DNA from: Morococcus cerebrosus
GTDB lineage: Bacteria; Pseudomonadota; Gammaproteobacteria; Burkholderiales; Neisseriaceae
Direction: 5' to 3'
NCBI RefSeq assembly: GCF_022749515.1
Contig: NZ_CP094242.1
Location: 1,612,001 to 1,676,000, forward strand
DNA: 64,000 nucleotides
Below the pieces are notes generated by a model that saw only the letters and a list, made by a program, of their open reading frames with translations, searched no databases and was not told the DNA's origin. Below are positions 46,733 to 55,677 of the stretch, in pieces (position 1 is the first letter of the stretch; every line of letters starts with the position of its first letter). A program made the translations under genes and the position numbers.

Positions 46733-46778
46733 AAAGGTCGTCTGAAAACCTCGAATCAAGATTTTCAGACGACCTTTG
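46733..46778. terminator. Bidirectional uptake-sequence hairpin
   Basis: AAAAGGTCGTCTGAAAA and TTTTCAGACGACCTTT between the convergent apbE and NSS transporter genes. Confidence 0.78.
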
Positions 46779-46795
46779 CCATTTTGGGACAGTTT

Positions 46796-48133
46796 TTAAA
46801 TCAAGCCTAGGGAATTGACAAATACGACGACAATCGCCAAAGGTGCAACATAGCGCAACACCATCAACCAAAGACGGATAATGGTTTTCGGTACGCTACT
46901 GCCTGAACCCGCATCCGCCAATACGGACTCCCTATCCTGAACCCACGCAGTAAACACAGCAACGCTCAATGCGCCAATCGGCATAATGACTGCCGAAATC
47001 AGGTAGTCCCACAAATCGAAAACGGTTTTTCCGAAGATTTTAAACTCACCCCAAACACCGAAAGACAAAGCAGAGGGAATACCGACAATAAAAATTGCCG
47101 TACCAATCAGCCAAGTATGGCGGCTGCGTTTACCCTCATCCTGACGAATCGTAGCGGCAATGACGGTTTCCAACATCGAAAACGCCGAAGTCAGCGTCGC
47201 AAACACCACCAACAGCATAAAGACGGCAAACAAAATCTGCCCCAACGGCATTTTCATGAACACGGCAGGCAAAACAACAAAAATCAAACCCGGCCCCTGA
47301 CTTGGTTCGAATCCGAAAGCAAATACCGCCGGAAAAATAACCAGCCCAGCCAGCAGAGAAACCAAAAGGTTCATCCACATAATGATATTGCCTGAACGGA
47401 ACATATCTTGGTCTTTACCCAAATAAGACGCATAAGTAATCATCGCAGACACGCCGATACTTAACGCAAAAAATGCCTGACCCAAAGCCGTAAGCATGGT
47501 TTGCGGCTTCAAATGCGACCAGTCGGGTTTCAGCAGGAAAGATACTCCTTCCATCGCCCCGGGCAGCGTCAGTGAACGGACAGCCAAAACAATAAACAGG
47601 ATGAACAGGCCCGGCATCAGGTAACGGTTTGCTTTTTCAATCCCGTCGGACACACCGCCTTGAACCACCCAAATGGTAATCAGCATGAACAGCCCTTGAT
47701 AAAACAACGACCCTACAGGACTGGAAATGGTCGCACCGAATAATGCCTCAAAATCCGCACCCGCATGGATTTCTCCGGTAAAGCTATGGACAACGTAGTT
47801 CAACACCCAGCCACCGACGACACTGTAAAAAGACAGCAAGATAAAGCAGGCTGCCACCCCCATACGCCCCACCCACGGCCATTGCGAACCCGGGCGCAGG
47901 GTCTTGAAAGAATCGATGGCATTTTTACCGCCCGTCCTGCCGATATAAAACTCGGCAAGCTGCACAGGTAATGCCACCAAAATCGTAAAAAGCAAAAACA
48001 GCAGGAAAAACACCGCCCCACCGTTTGTCCCCGCGGTGTACGGGAATTTCCAAATTGCACCCAAGCCGATTGCCGAACCTGCCGCAGCAAGCACAAATCC
48101 AAGTTTGGACGACCAAGAAACCGAATGATTCAT
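46796..48133 (-). CDS. Sodium-dependent transporter (NSS/SNF family)
   Basis: 445 residues, about eleven hydrophobic segments, LeuT-like. SSKLGFVLAAAGSAIGLGAIWKFPYTAGTNGGAVFFLLF at the start is the NSS signature (sodium and substrate site). FALSIGVSAMITYASYL marks helix 6-7. The ATG at 48133 starts the family consensus (MNHSVSW), although the ribosome site before it is weak. Substrate is likely an amino acid but cannot be fixed. Monocistronic. Confidence 0.93.
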   Translation of the reverse strand: MNHSVSWSSKLGFVLAAAGSAIGLGAIWKFPYTAGTNGGAVFFLLFLLFTILVALPVQLAEFYIGRTGGKNAIDSFKTLRPGSQWPWVGRMGVAACFILLSFYSVVGGWVLNYVVHSFTGEIHAGADFEALFGATISSPVGSLFYQGLFMLITIWVVQGGVSDGIEKANRYLMPGLFILFIVLAVRSLTLPGAMEGVSFLLKPDWSHLKPQTMLTALGQAFFALSIGVSAMITYASYLGKDQDMFRSGNIIMWMNLLVSLLAGLVIFPAVFAFGFEPSQGPGLIFVVLPAVFMKMPLGQILFAVFMLLVVFATLTSAFSMLETVIAATIRQDEGKRSRHTWLIGTAIFIVGIPSALSFGVWGEFKIFGKTVFDLWDYLISAVIMPIGALSVAVFTAWVQDRESVLADAGSGSSVPKTIIRLWLMVLRYVAPLAIVVVFVNSLGLI

Positions 48134-48356
48134 GATTATTGTATTAAGAAATGTGAAGAGACCGCATTGTAACAAAGCGTAACTGCATATAGCACAACCA
48201 TAATGGCCTGCTTCAAAATTTCGCACATAAGGTGCGCTTAAAAAGACAATTTTGAATAAAAAATCTGAGATTTTGTTTTTTAGATAAACATAAATACAAA
48301 AAATAGGCAATTTTGATATTTTATTTCAAACGAACACTACCATGATAAAAAGCACA

Positions 48357-48387
48357 AAAGAAAAAGCCCGGACATTTGTCCGGGCTT
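48357..48387 (-). terminator. Rho-independent terminator after tRNA-Ile
   Basis: AAGCCCGGACA and TGTCCGGGCTT pair perfectly over 11 bp, with TTTTTC on the minus strand after the stem. Confidence 0.93.
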
Positions 48388-48394
48388 CGGTAAT

Positions 48395-48470
<76 letters not shown>

Positions 48471-48690
48471 TCAAGAGAAGAGGCATATTGTATCATAAAA
48501 TATTATAGAGACAAGGACCGCTTGGCTTTTATCGCCGTATATTTTATCCATAAATACCTTGCCTCAAGTCGCCTGAAAACAAAAATTACACTTTCAGACG
48601 ACCTTTTCTCATGCATACCATATAATTCAAAAAAACAGGCCGCTAAAAGCGACCTGAAAAACTCTTGCAGCTGGGAGTGATAGCAAGAGG

Positions 48691-49344
48691 TTACGACACT
48701 TTAAACCAAGCTTCGTTAGCATAACGGAGCATTTGTTCGGGAATCTCTTCGGCGTTGCTGACAACAGAGATACCGGATTTACGCATTTTATAGACAGCCT
48801 GAATGGTACTTTCAGGTGCATAGCCATGGCATGCGGCAAGATTGACGATAATGTGCAGGCTGTCGTTGTACCACAATAATTGTTCGGCGGTACGGCTGAT
48901 TGCTTCTTCCGTTGCCAAACCGCCGATAATGACAGTATCTGCTTTTTCTGCATAAAGCCATTCAATCAAACCGGTGCTGCGGGCTTCGTTATCATCATGG
49001 AAGCATGCACCAAAACCATTCTCCCCGCCTAATTCGATTACATGGTCATAATCAGCAGATGCCGGCAAACCATCCAGCAAATTTGCACCACGGCAACCAC
49101 CTGCACACTGGCTAAAATAGCCACTTTCCCGCGCAAACATAATTCCGTTGCGTTTAACGACTGCGGCGCAAATACTCTCCGGATCAATATTGACGTTCTC
49201 GACCAAAATACGCTTATCTGCGATAGCTGCCTGACGGTTTAATTCTTTAACCATGTTTTCCGGTTGATGCAGGAAATGGTTGGCATTGGCTGCCATGCAG
49301 GTAAAGCGGAATTGAGGTTGAATATCGATAGCAACAGTCGTCAT
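48691..49344 (-). CDS. Isochorismatase-fold protein lacking the catalytic cysteine
   Basis: 217 residues from the ATG at 49344, which follows GGAG. The fold is indicated by VAIDIQPQF (first Asp) at the start, the LVENVNIDPESI region and IIGGLATEEAISRTAEQLL, which aligns with the GLATDYCV...TA motif of nicotinamidases. The position of the nucleophilic Cys is Ala here. Other Cys residues (SQCAGGCRGAN) lie elsewhere. It may be a non-catalytic or diverged member; the substrate is unknown. No operon partner. Confidence 0.8.
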   Translation of the reverse strand: MTTVAIDIQPQFRFTCMAANANHFLHQPENMVKELNRQAAIADKRILVENVNIDPESICAAVVKRNGIMFARESGYFSQCAGGCRGANLLDGLPASADYDHVIELGGENGFGACFHDDNEARSTGLIEWLYAEKADTVIIGGLATEEAISRTAEQLLWYNDSLHIIVNLAACHGYAPESTIQAVYKMRKSGISVVSNAEEIPEQMLRYANEAWFKVS

Positions 49345-49797
49345 GATGTAACTCCACAAAAAACCAGATAAATCCGGAAACACTTCCTCGATAAATGGCT
49401 CTTATCGAAGATAATCGGTATATTTATGATGAACGGTATAATATCAGGATAATCGGCAAATCACCAGGAATATTTAACAATTAGTAACAATTTATTCCGT
49501 AAATATCTATTTAGTAGAATTCACCCTCAAAAATCTCACAAAAAATATCAACTCAATAAGCATAAATGTTTGAAATTTATTTTTGTTTTAATCCCCATTA
49601 TTACCTCCTCCTCAACTTTTGCCTTCAATTTAATATTGACCAAAAAACAACAGAAAGAGAAAAATGCAGTTATTTTTTTTGACTTAAATCGAATTTTTCT
49701 TCATGAGTTAACAAAAAATCTTGCTAAAAAAATTAAAAAGCATAGGACAAACGGCAATCATTCCTCCTCCAACCAACAACCCAAAGCCACAAATATA
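49345..49797. other. AT-rich region upstream of the isochorismatase-fold gene
   Basis: No convincing gene: an 82-codon frame at 49570-49818 is lysine/isoleucine-rich, runs into an uptake hairpin and lacks a ribosome site. Near 49388-49408 there is an inverted repeat TCGATAA-N7-TTATCGA, and GATAATCGG occurs twice (about 49410 and 49450), which may be operator sites. Confidence 0.45.
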
Positions 49798-49840
49798 AAA
49801 GGTCGTCTGAAACCTTAAACCTCAGTTTCAGACGACCTTT
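49798..49840 (-). terminator. Inverted uptake-sequence hairpin
   Basis: AAAGGTCGTCTGAAAC and GTTTCAGACGACCTTT, 14 bp after the Pycsar-effector-like gene. Confidence 0.75.
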
Positions 49841-49854
49841 AATCAGCTTTAAAA

Positions 49855-51810
49855 CTACTGTTTACCAAGCTGGCTGTAATCCACCAACATATACTTGGCA
49901 GTAATTTTCTGCGAAGCGTTGCCTTCGTCGCCCATCAGAATCATTTGCGGTTTGCCATTGACCGTAATCGAATCGACGGCTTCGACGTTGGTGATGTGTT
50001 GCAGGTTAGGCAGTGAGATTTTTTGCGGTTCGTCGGTCGGGTTGCCGCTCCAAGTCCACAGTTGCGAGAATTTCTGCCCGTTTTCATCCTTCACTTCGTT
50101 GGCGATGACGTAGTTTTTCAACACTGGGTCGTAGTTGATGGAACGGATACCGCCGCCGTCGATGTCGAGGATGGCGACTTCGTCAAACTCAGGCTTGGCG
50201 TTGCGCTCGAACACGTCTTTCGGGTTGCTGATGAATGCCACCAGCGCCATATTGTTGAACTCAGGATCGCGGAAGCCCAAGACGAGGCGTTTCTTCACAG
50301 GGTCGAACGCCATACCTTCGATATTGATTTCTTCAAAGGAAACTTCGGCTTTGGTGCGTTCGCGGATAAGGTCGTGCAATTTGTGGTCGGTTTCCAAAAC
50401 TTGCGTCAGATTGTCGTAGCTGGTCAGTCCCAACACATTGCCGTCTTGGATTTTAAAGCGCATCAGGTGTTCGCGGTCGGGCGAGCGGTTGCCTTTGCGG
50501 GTGCGCGAATGCGAAGTGAGCGCGTAGATAAAGCCTTCATCGTCGCGCGCCAATGCTTCCAAGTCGCTTAGGCGGCGTTTGAAGCCGGTGATCACGCGCG
50601 TATCCAAGGCCTCGTCTTCGATAAATCTGCCTGACGGATCGATGCTGACGATGCTGAACGCATGATTCGGTTCGTCTTCTGCAATCAACAGTTTGCCGTC
50701 GGGAAGCTGTTGCACGGCAGATGGCTCGTACACGCCGTTGAACATATTAATACCCAAAGAGCGCAGCTCTGCCGCATTGTTGGCAGGTTGGGTCAGCAGC
50801 GAAGGCAGCGTCTTCACACCGATAAACGCCGCCAGCGAAGCCAAAAGCCCCCAACGGAATACGGCATAAGACAAGTTGATGTATTTGAACTGTTTGTCCG
50901 CCAGCAGGCCCAGCCAGTAAAGATGATCGCTCATCTTTTGATAGACTTGTTTGCGGTCGCCCATAATCTCCTGCATCATTTCCCAATATTGGTCTTTTTG
51001 CACCTTCACACGGTCTTCGTAAATCAGGATATTGGGCTGGCTGCCGCTGAAAAAGCGCGTTTGGGTGCTGCTGAGGCGGGTTCTCAAATCACGCAGTTTG
51101 GCGCGTCCGCGGAAGAAATCCTTAACCCAAGCACGCGCCGCCTGCATTTTGCCGATACGTTCGGGCGAAGCGGACAGCAGCGCGAACACGATGGACGCGG
51201 CGGCGGTAATCATAAACGTACTCGCCGGAATCAGAAATTCGGGTGACGATGAAAAAATAAATGCGCCCGAAATCATCAGCGCAGACACGATAAAACCGTT
51301 GAGCGAAATCATAATGTTCGCCTTGGTCGCCGCCAGCGCGAGCAGCTCCATTTCCGAACGCACGGCGTTGCGGAACATGGTTTCCACGCCTTTGTTCGTA
51401 CCCAAAAGATCGGAAGGCGGCACATCGGCGGCTTGTTTTTTCTTCTTCGCCTTGTCTTTTTTGTCTTTCTTTTTCTTTTTGGGCTTTTCAGACGACGTCT
51501 CAATGCCTTCAAGGATGATGTTATCCATCACGGCCTCTTCGGCATTGCTGTCTTGTCGATGGTCTGCCGTTTCAGACTCCGAAGCTTCTTCAACTTTTAA
51601 AGTTTCTTCAGCTTTCACGGCTTCTTCAATGTTTACAGCTTCTTCAGTTTTTAAATTTTCTTCACCCTTAGCAAACGCTTCTTCTGAGTCTTCCCAAACT
51701 TCGGAAACAGGCTGCGGCGCATCGGGATCGGGTCGTTCGAAAGGTTTCTCCCAGTCAGAAACCGTATTTTGCGGCTCTTGCCCTTTTTTATTTTTATCGT
51801 GGAAATCCAT
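49855..51810 (-). CDS. Pycsar-effector-like membrane protein fused to a DUF3616-like domain
   Basis: 651 residues. Residues 1-135 are acidic with a lysine block (110-126). Residues 140-335 match the Pycsar effector transmembrane domain: RSEMELLALAATKANIMISL, a two-helix hairpin (168-187, 192-213), YWEMMQEIMGDRKQVYQKM, and DHLYWLGLLADKQFKYINLSY before a third helix (316-333). That domain is known as a cyclic CMP/UMP-triggered membrane-damaging effector. Residues 360-645 look like DUF3616, a beta-propeller-like domain (LEALARDDEGFIYALTSHSR, NIEGMAFDPVKKRLVLGFRDP), probably outside the cytoplasm. No nucleotide cyclase is next to it, so an immune role is uncertain. Confidence 0.8.
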   Translation of the reverse strand: MDFHDKNKKGQEPQNTVSDWEKPFERPDPDAPQPVSEVWEDSEEAFAKGEENLKTEEAVNIEEAVKAEETLKVEEASESETADHRQDSNAEEAVMDNIILEGIETSSEKPKKKKKDKKDKAKKKKQAADVPPSDLLGTNKGVETMFRNAVRSEMELLALAATKANIMISLNGFIVSALMISGAFIFSSSPEFLIPASTFMITAAASIVFALLSASPERIGKMQAARAWVKDFFRGRAKLRDLRTRLSSTQTRFFSGSQPNILIYEDRVKVQKDQYWEMMQEIMGDRKQVYQKMSDHLYWLGLLADKQFKYINLSYAVFRWGLLASLAAFIGVKTLPSLLTQPANNAAELRSLGINMFNGVYEPSAVQQLPDGKLLIAEDEPNHAFSIVSIDPSGRFIEDEALDTRVITGFKRRLSDLEALARDDEGFIYALTSHSRTRKGNRSPDREHLMRFKIQDGNVLGLTSYDNLTQVLETDHKLHDLIRERTKAEVSFEEINIEGMAFDPVKKRLVLGFRDPEFNNMALVAFISNPKDVFERNAKPEFDEVAILDIDGGGIRSINYDPVLKNYVIANEVKDENGQKFSQLWTWSGNPTDEPQKISLPNLQHITNVEAVDSITVNGKPQMILMGDEGNASQKITAKYMLVDYSQLGKQ

Positions 51811-52030
51811 GTTTATCCTCCGTTTGAGTGAATCAATTTAAATCGAAAGGGAAAAGCGTTTTTTAGTTCCTCTGATTCGGGGAATTTACACAACGTCATA
51901 CATTATCGATAAAAACATTACATTTCTTGGAATAATCATGTTTGTAATGATTAAGTCGGAAATCCAAGTTCTTCTTCAACAAAAACTGCCGCCAAACGGG
52001 CAGTTTGCGGCAGTTGTAACGCATCGTTTA

Positions 52031-52315
52031 TCAGTAGTCGATACGCTCTTTGATGATTCTCAAGTCGGGGTAAGACAATTTGATGTCGTATTCGCGTCCG
52101 CCTTTGTAGGCTTCTACGTCCAATACAGGTCTGCCGCGATAGTCGTCGGCATCGATGTCGTGAACGCGGTAACCGCGTTGCTCAAGCATTCTGATGGCTT
52201 TGGTACGGTTTTGTTCAAAATTTTTGTCGCTGTAAATTTGGTGTTCGATGTAATCGTTGGCACCTGCGACAGCAGCGGACAAAGCGACGATGGCGGTCAA
52301 TAATAATTTTTTCAT
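52031..52315 (-). CDS. Exported PepSY-domain protein
   Basis: 94 residues from the ATG at 52315, which follows AAGGAAG. The signal peptide is MKKLLLTAIVALSAAVAGA. The mature part (AIRMLEQRGYRVHDIDADDYRGRPVLDVEAYKGGREYDIKLSYPDLRIIKE) is a single PepSY domain, typical of small periplasmic regulators of proteases or two-component sensors. No sensor kinase is nearby. An in-frame ATG at 52375 would disrupt the signal peptide. Confidence 0.85.
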   Translation of the reverse strand: MKKLLLTAIVALSAAVAGANDYIEHQIYSDKNFEQNRTKAIRMLEQRGYRVHDIDADDYRGRPVLDVEAYKGGREYDIKLSYPDLRIIKERIDY

Positions 52316-52410
52316 GTTCGACTTCCTTTCGAAATGTGTCATTGGGGTTTTGATGGGTGTATTTAAACACGGCAAAATTAGCAGTCATTTAGCACTTGGT
52401 TAAACGCGGT

Positions 52411-52443
52411 AAAGGTCGTCTGAAACGTTTCAGACGACCTTTT
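52411..52443 (-). terminator. Inverted uptake-sequence hairpin after tatC
   Basis: AAAGGTCGTCTGAAACG and TTTCAGACGACCTTTT form a nearly loopless stem, 30 bp after tatC. Confidence 0.75.
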
Positions 52444-52472
52444 AATATTTACGCTCTCCATTGCAGGCTGAT

Positions 52473-53261
52473 TTAAGTTTCTGCGGGTGGAAGGGGCGGG
52501 TGTTCGTCGGTTTTGTCCGATTTGGGTTTGGCAAAGCGGCTGCACCAGATGCCTGCTTCGTAAAGCAAGATAAGCGGGACGGCAAGCAGGGTTTGGGAAA
52601 TCACGTCCGGCGGGGTAATGATGGCGGCAACGACGAATGCGCCGACAATGACGTAGGGTCGTGCGTTTTTGAGTTGTTCGGTGGTCACGACGCCGATTTT
52701 GGCGAGCAGGACGACGACGACGGGGACTTCGAAAGTCGTGCCGAATGCGACGAACATGCCCAAAATAAAGGACAGGTATTTGTCGATGTCGGTCGCCATG
52801 TTGACGCCGACGGGGGTGATGCCTGCGAGGAATTTAAAGATGACGGGGAAAACGAGGTAATAGGCAAACGCCATGCCGACAAAAAACAGGCTGACGCTGG
52901 AGAGGACGAGCGGGGTGATCAGTCGTTTTTCGTTTTGGTAGAGGGCGGGTGCGACGAATGCCCAGATTTGGTAGAGCGTGTGCGGCAGGGAAACGAGGAA
53001 TGCCGCCATCAGCGTCACTTTCACCGGCACGAAAAACGGCGCGATGACGTCGGTGGCAATCATGCTGGTGTCTTTGGGAAGATTCACCATCAATGGTTCG
53101 GCAACGAAGGTATAAAGCTGCTGGGCAAACGGCATCATGCCGAGAAAGCAGACGACGATGCCGATGACGATCCACATCAGGCGGCGGCGCAGCTCGATAA
53201 GGTGTTCGATAAGAGGTTGGACGGGTTGTTCGTTTTGAGGTTCGGACACCGGTTTACTCAC
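52473..53261 (-). CDS. tatC: Sec-independent protein translocase TatC
   Basis: Core of the twin-arginine export complex. 262 residues with six membrane segments. The N-terminal IEHLIELRRRLMWIVIGIVVCFLGMMPF carries the LIELRRR/L motif that binds twin-arginine signals. FGTTFEVPVVVVLLAKIGVVT matches helix 4. Its ATG overlaps the tatB stop, so translation is coupled. Confidence 0.96.
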   Translation of the reverse strand: MSKPVSEPQNEQPVQPLIEHLIELRRRLMWIVIGIVVCFLGMMPFAQQLYTFVAEPLMVNLPKDTSMIATDVIAPFFVPVKVTLMAAFLVSLPHTLYQIWAFVAPALYQNEKRLITPLVLSSVSLFFVGMAFAYYLVFPVIFKFLAGITPVGVNMATDIDKYLSFILGMFVAFGTTFEVPVVVVLLAKIGVVTTEQLKNARPYVIVGAFVVAAIITPPDVISQTLLAVPLILLYEAGIWCSRFAKPKSDKTDEHPPLPPAET

Positions 53262-53932
53262 TTTTTACGGACGCGAAGTTTGGGTTTGGCATGAAATTTC
53301 GGGCGCAGGTCGCGCTTGCGGTTCATCGCTTGTTTTTTGAGGGAAGTGATATGCAGCACGGGCGCGTCTGCGGAAGTGTCGATATAGCTGACTTCTACGG
53401 CATTGGACACCGGAGCGGCGCTGCCGGTCAGGTATTCGCGCCAAGCGCGGTCTTGTTCGGATTCTGCAGGCATGTCGGTTTCGACGGCATTCGTCGGATT
53501 GCCTGCTTGCGCCATAGCGTTTTCAGACGACGTGGAAACAGCCGGGTCGTCTGAAACTTCCGTGCTTAACGAAGGAAGCGGGTTGCCGTGTTCATCCAAA
53601 CCGAAATCGGCAGGCGTGCGTTGCGCCGGCAGGCGTTCCCAAGGTTTGAGTCCGTCGGAAATGTCGTGCAGGTTGTCCTGCATATCCGTACTGGTTTCTT
53701 TGAGGCTGTCGCGCACTTGTGCGGCGGCGGCTTCAAATTCCTGTTTGGCTTTGCGCAGCTCTTCCAATTCGACTTGGGTGTTGAATTCTTGCTTGACGCT
53801 GCTGACGAGGCGTTGCAGCTTGCCGATGAGCCGTCCGGCGGCGCGGGCAGCTTCGGGCAGACGCTCTGGACCGAGTACAATCAGGGCGACGATGCCGACT
53901 AACAGCAGCTCGCCCAAACCGAAATCAAACAT
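53258..53932 (-). CDS. tatB: Sec-independent protein translocase TatB
   Basis: 224 residues. MFDFGLGELLLVGIVALIVLGPERLPEAARAAGRLIGKLQRLV is the TatB signature with one membrane helix and an amphipathic helix containing the conserved E8 and G21. The long charged tail (residues 100-224) contains repeats of acidic residues and ends in a basic stretch, longer than E. coli TatB. Two uptake sequences lie inside the tail-coding part. Part of tatABC, with 4-bp overlap with tatC. Confidence 0.94.
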   Translation of the reverse strand: MFDFGLGELLLVGIVALIVLGPERLPEAARAAGRLIGKLQRLVSSVKQEFNTQVELEELRKAKQEFEAAAAQVRDSLKETSTDMQDNLHDISDGLKPWERLPAQRTPADFGLDEHGNPLPSLSTEVSDDPAVSTSSENAMAQAGNPTNAVETDMPAESEQDRAWREYLTGSAAPVSNAVEVSYIDTSADAPVLHITSLKKQAMNRKRDLRPKFHAKPKLRVRKK

Positions 53933-53935
53933 AGA

Positions 53936-54139
53936 TTATGCTTTGTCTTCGTCTTTTTTGTGTTCGATGACTTCGTCTTTTTTGGCGTCTTTGCCGTCGG
54001 TGCCCTCGTTCAGACCTTGTTTGAAGTCATGCACGGCTCCGCCGAGGTCTTTGCCGACGTTGCGCAGTTTTTTGGTACCGAAAACCAAAACGACGATGAT
54101 TAATACGATAATCCAGTGCCACAGAGAGAAGCTACCCAT
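53936..54139 (-). CDS. tatA: Sec-independent protein translocase TatA
   Basis: 67 residues. [42 protein letters not shown] shows the membrane helix, the FGTKKLR hinge and the amphipathic helix. A lysine/aspartate-rich tail follows. First gene of tatABC; tatB begins 3 bp on. The HIT gene ends 45 bp upstream. Confidence 0.95.
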   Translation of the reverse strand: MGSFSLWHWIIVLIIVVLVFGTKKLRNVGKDLGGAVHDFKQGLNEGTDGKDAKKDEVIEHKKDEDKA

Positions 54140-54184
54140 AATAAATCCTTGATATAGTTGAAAATGGATGGTGGGAATGTTGGT

Positions 54185-54508
54185 TTATGCAGGCGTACCC
54201 ATGATGTGGATATGCAGGTGGAACACTTCCTGCCCGCCGCCTTTGCCTGTGTTGATACGGGTTTTGAAGCCGTCGGTCAAACCTGCCGCTTCGGCGATTT
54301 GAGGGACTTTCAACATCATTTTGCCCAAGAGGGTTTGATGTTCGGGCGCGGCGTGTGCCAGCGAGTCGAAATGGACTTTCGGAATCAGCAACAGATGAAC
54401 CGGTGCGGCGGGGCGGATGTCTTTGAAGCACAACATCTCGTCGTCTTCGTACACGGTTTGCGCCGGAATGTCTTTGGCGGCGATTTTACAGAAAATACAG
54501 TTGTCCAT
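54185..54508 (-). CDS. HIT-family purine nucleotide hydrolase (HinT type)
   Basis: 107 residues. CIFCKIAAKDIPAQTVYEDDEMLCFKDIRPAAPVHLLLIPKVHF is the HinT opening, and HLHIHIMG carries the catalytic histidine triad (HxHxH). HinT hydrolyses adenosine phosphoramidates. It sits between hisE and tatA, as in other Neisseria and many proteobacteria (hisE-hinT-tatABC). Confidence 0.94.
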   Translation of the reverse strand: MDNCIFCKIAAKDIPAQTVYEDDEMLCFKDIRPAAPVHLLLIPKVHFDSLAHAAPEHQTLLGKMMLKVPQIAEAAGLTDGFKTRINTGKGGGQEVFHLHIHIMGTPA

Positions 54509-54540
54509 AATGGCTCCGAGGTCGTCTGAAAACGAGAGAA

Positions 54541-54600
54541 TCGAGTTTCGCTAAAACGAGCGCAGCGAGTTTCGCTAAAACGTGTGCAGCGAGTTTCGTC
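54541..54600. repeat. Tandem 24-bp repeat, his-cluster block 1
   Basis: Units built on GAGCGCAGCGAGTTTCGCT, three copies with small changes, next to an uptake sequence, between hisE and the HIT gene. Confidence 0.75.
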
Positions 54601-54645
54601 AAACAGACGGCAGAAAAACGAATAAGGTCGGATTGTAATATAAAT

Positions 54646-54969
54646 TCAAGACTCTTTGCGAGAGGCTTTTTCCGCTAAGCCTGATAAACCTTGACGGCGC
54701 GCAAGCTCGTTGACGACATCTTCGGCGCGCAAACCGTGGTGCGCCAAGAGAACCATAGTGTGAAACCATAAGTCGGCCACTTCGTAAACGAGGTGTTCGC
54801 CGCCGCCGTCTTTCGACGCCATCAGGACTTCACCCGCTTCTTCGATGACTTTTTTGAGGATTTTGTCTTCGCCTTTGTGCAGAAGCTGGGCAACGTAGGA
54901 AGCTTCGGGATTGCCGCCTTTGCGGGAGTCGATGGTGTTTTGGATTTGGGTAAGGATGGTGTCGGTCAT
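54646..54969 (-). CDS. hisE: Phosphoribosyl-ATP pyrophosphohydrolase
   Basis: Second step of histidine synthesis. 107 residues, one MazG-like helical domain: [69 protein letters not shown]. The EEAGE and EVADLW acidic residues bind Mg. It is separate from HisI here, whereas E. coli has a HisIE fusion. Confidence 0.95.
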   Translation of the reverse strand: MTDTILTQIQNTIDSRKGGNPEASYVAQLLHKGEDKILKKVIEEAGEVLMASKDGGGEHLVYEVADLWFHTMVLLAHHGLRAEDVVNELARRQGLSGLAEKASRKES

Positions 54970-55072
54970 GGGATTTTCGGCTTTGAAGGATAAGGACTAT
55001 TCGGATAAGGCATAGGTTTGCAGGGTTTCGCGTAACGCTGTTTCTGACAACAGACAATCATCCGCCCGATTT

Positions 55073-55144
55073 TTAGCGAAACTCGTTACACTTGTTTTGG
55101 CGAAACTCGCTGCGCTCGTTTTAGCGAAACTCGATTCTCTCGTT
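55073..55144. repeat. Tandem 24-bp repeat, his-cluster block 2
   Basis: Units of the type AGCGAAACTCGCTGCGCTCG (opposite orientation to block 1), three copies, ending in an uptake sequence, between hisI and hisE. Confidence 0.75.
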
Positions 55145-55156
55145 TTCAGACGACCT

Positions 55157-55555
55157 CTAAGGATGCGTATGCCCATAAATAGCTTTTTCGTCTTTCAACA
55201 CGGCATCAACCGTCTGCCATGCGCCGTCTTTCCAAACTTTGTAGAAACAGCTTTCGCGTCCCGTATGGCAGGCGATGCCGCCGTTTTGGTCTATCAGCAT
55301 CACAATGGCGTCGCCGTCGCAGTCGAGGCGTAATTCGTACACTTTTTGCGTGTGCCCCGATTCTTCGCCTTTCATCCATTGTTTTTGGCGCGAGCGGCTG
55401 TAATAGTGGGCGAAACCGGTTTCTACGGTTTTTTGCAGGGCTTCGGCGTTCATCCATGCGACCATCAATACGCGGCGGGTCTGCCTATCTTGGGCGATGG
55501 CGCAGACCAAGCCTTTTTCGTCGAATTTGACGGCTTCAAGCAGGCTGTTATCCAT
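55157..55555 (-). CDS. hisI: Phosphoribosyl-AMP cyclohydrolase
   Basis: Opens the adenine ring of PR-AMP in histidine synthesis. 132 residues from the ATG at 55555 ([15 protein letters not shown]); an ATG three codons earlier is possible. [16 protein letters not shown] region reads [43 protein letters not shown], and metal ligands lie in [28 protein letters not shown]. Confidence 0.95.
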   Translation of the reverse strand: MDNSLLEAVKFDEKGLVCAIAQDRQTRRVLMVAWMNAEALQKTVETGFAHYYSRSRQKQWMKGEESGHTQKVYELRLDCDGDAIVMLIDQNGGIACHTGRESCFYKVWKDGAWQTVDAVLKDEKAIYGHTHP

Positions 55556-55577
55556 ATTCGGCATCCTTATTTATTTT

Positions 55578-55658
55578 GACGAACTCGCTTCGTTCATTTT
55601 AGCGAAACTCGTTACACTCGTTTTGGCGAAACTCGCTGCGCTCGTTTTCAGACGACCT
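55578..55658. repeat. Tandem 24-bp repeat, his-cluster block 3
   Basis: Same family and orientation as block 2, three units with TTTTAGCGAAACTCG and TTTTGGCGAAACTCG starts, ending in an uptake sequence, between hisF and hisI. Confidence 0.75.
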
Positions 55659-55677
55659 CGAGTCAATCAAGTTCAAC

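Noticed and set aside
49570..49818. 82-codon frame with a hydrophobic start
   Set aside because: Low-complexity Lys/Ile-rich sequence that ends inside an uptake-sequence hairpin (KGRLKP), with no ribosome site.
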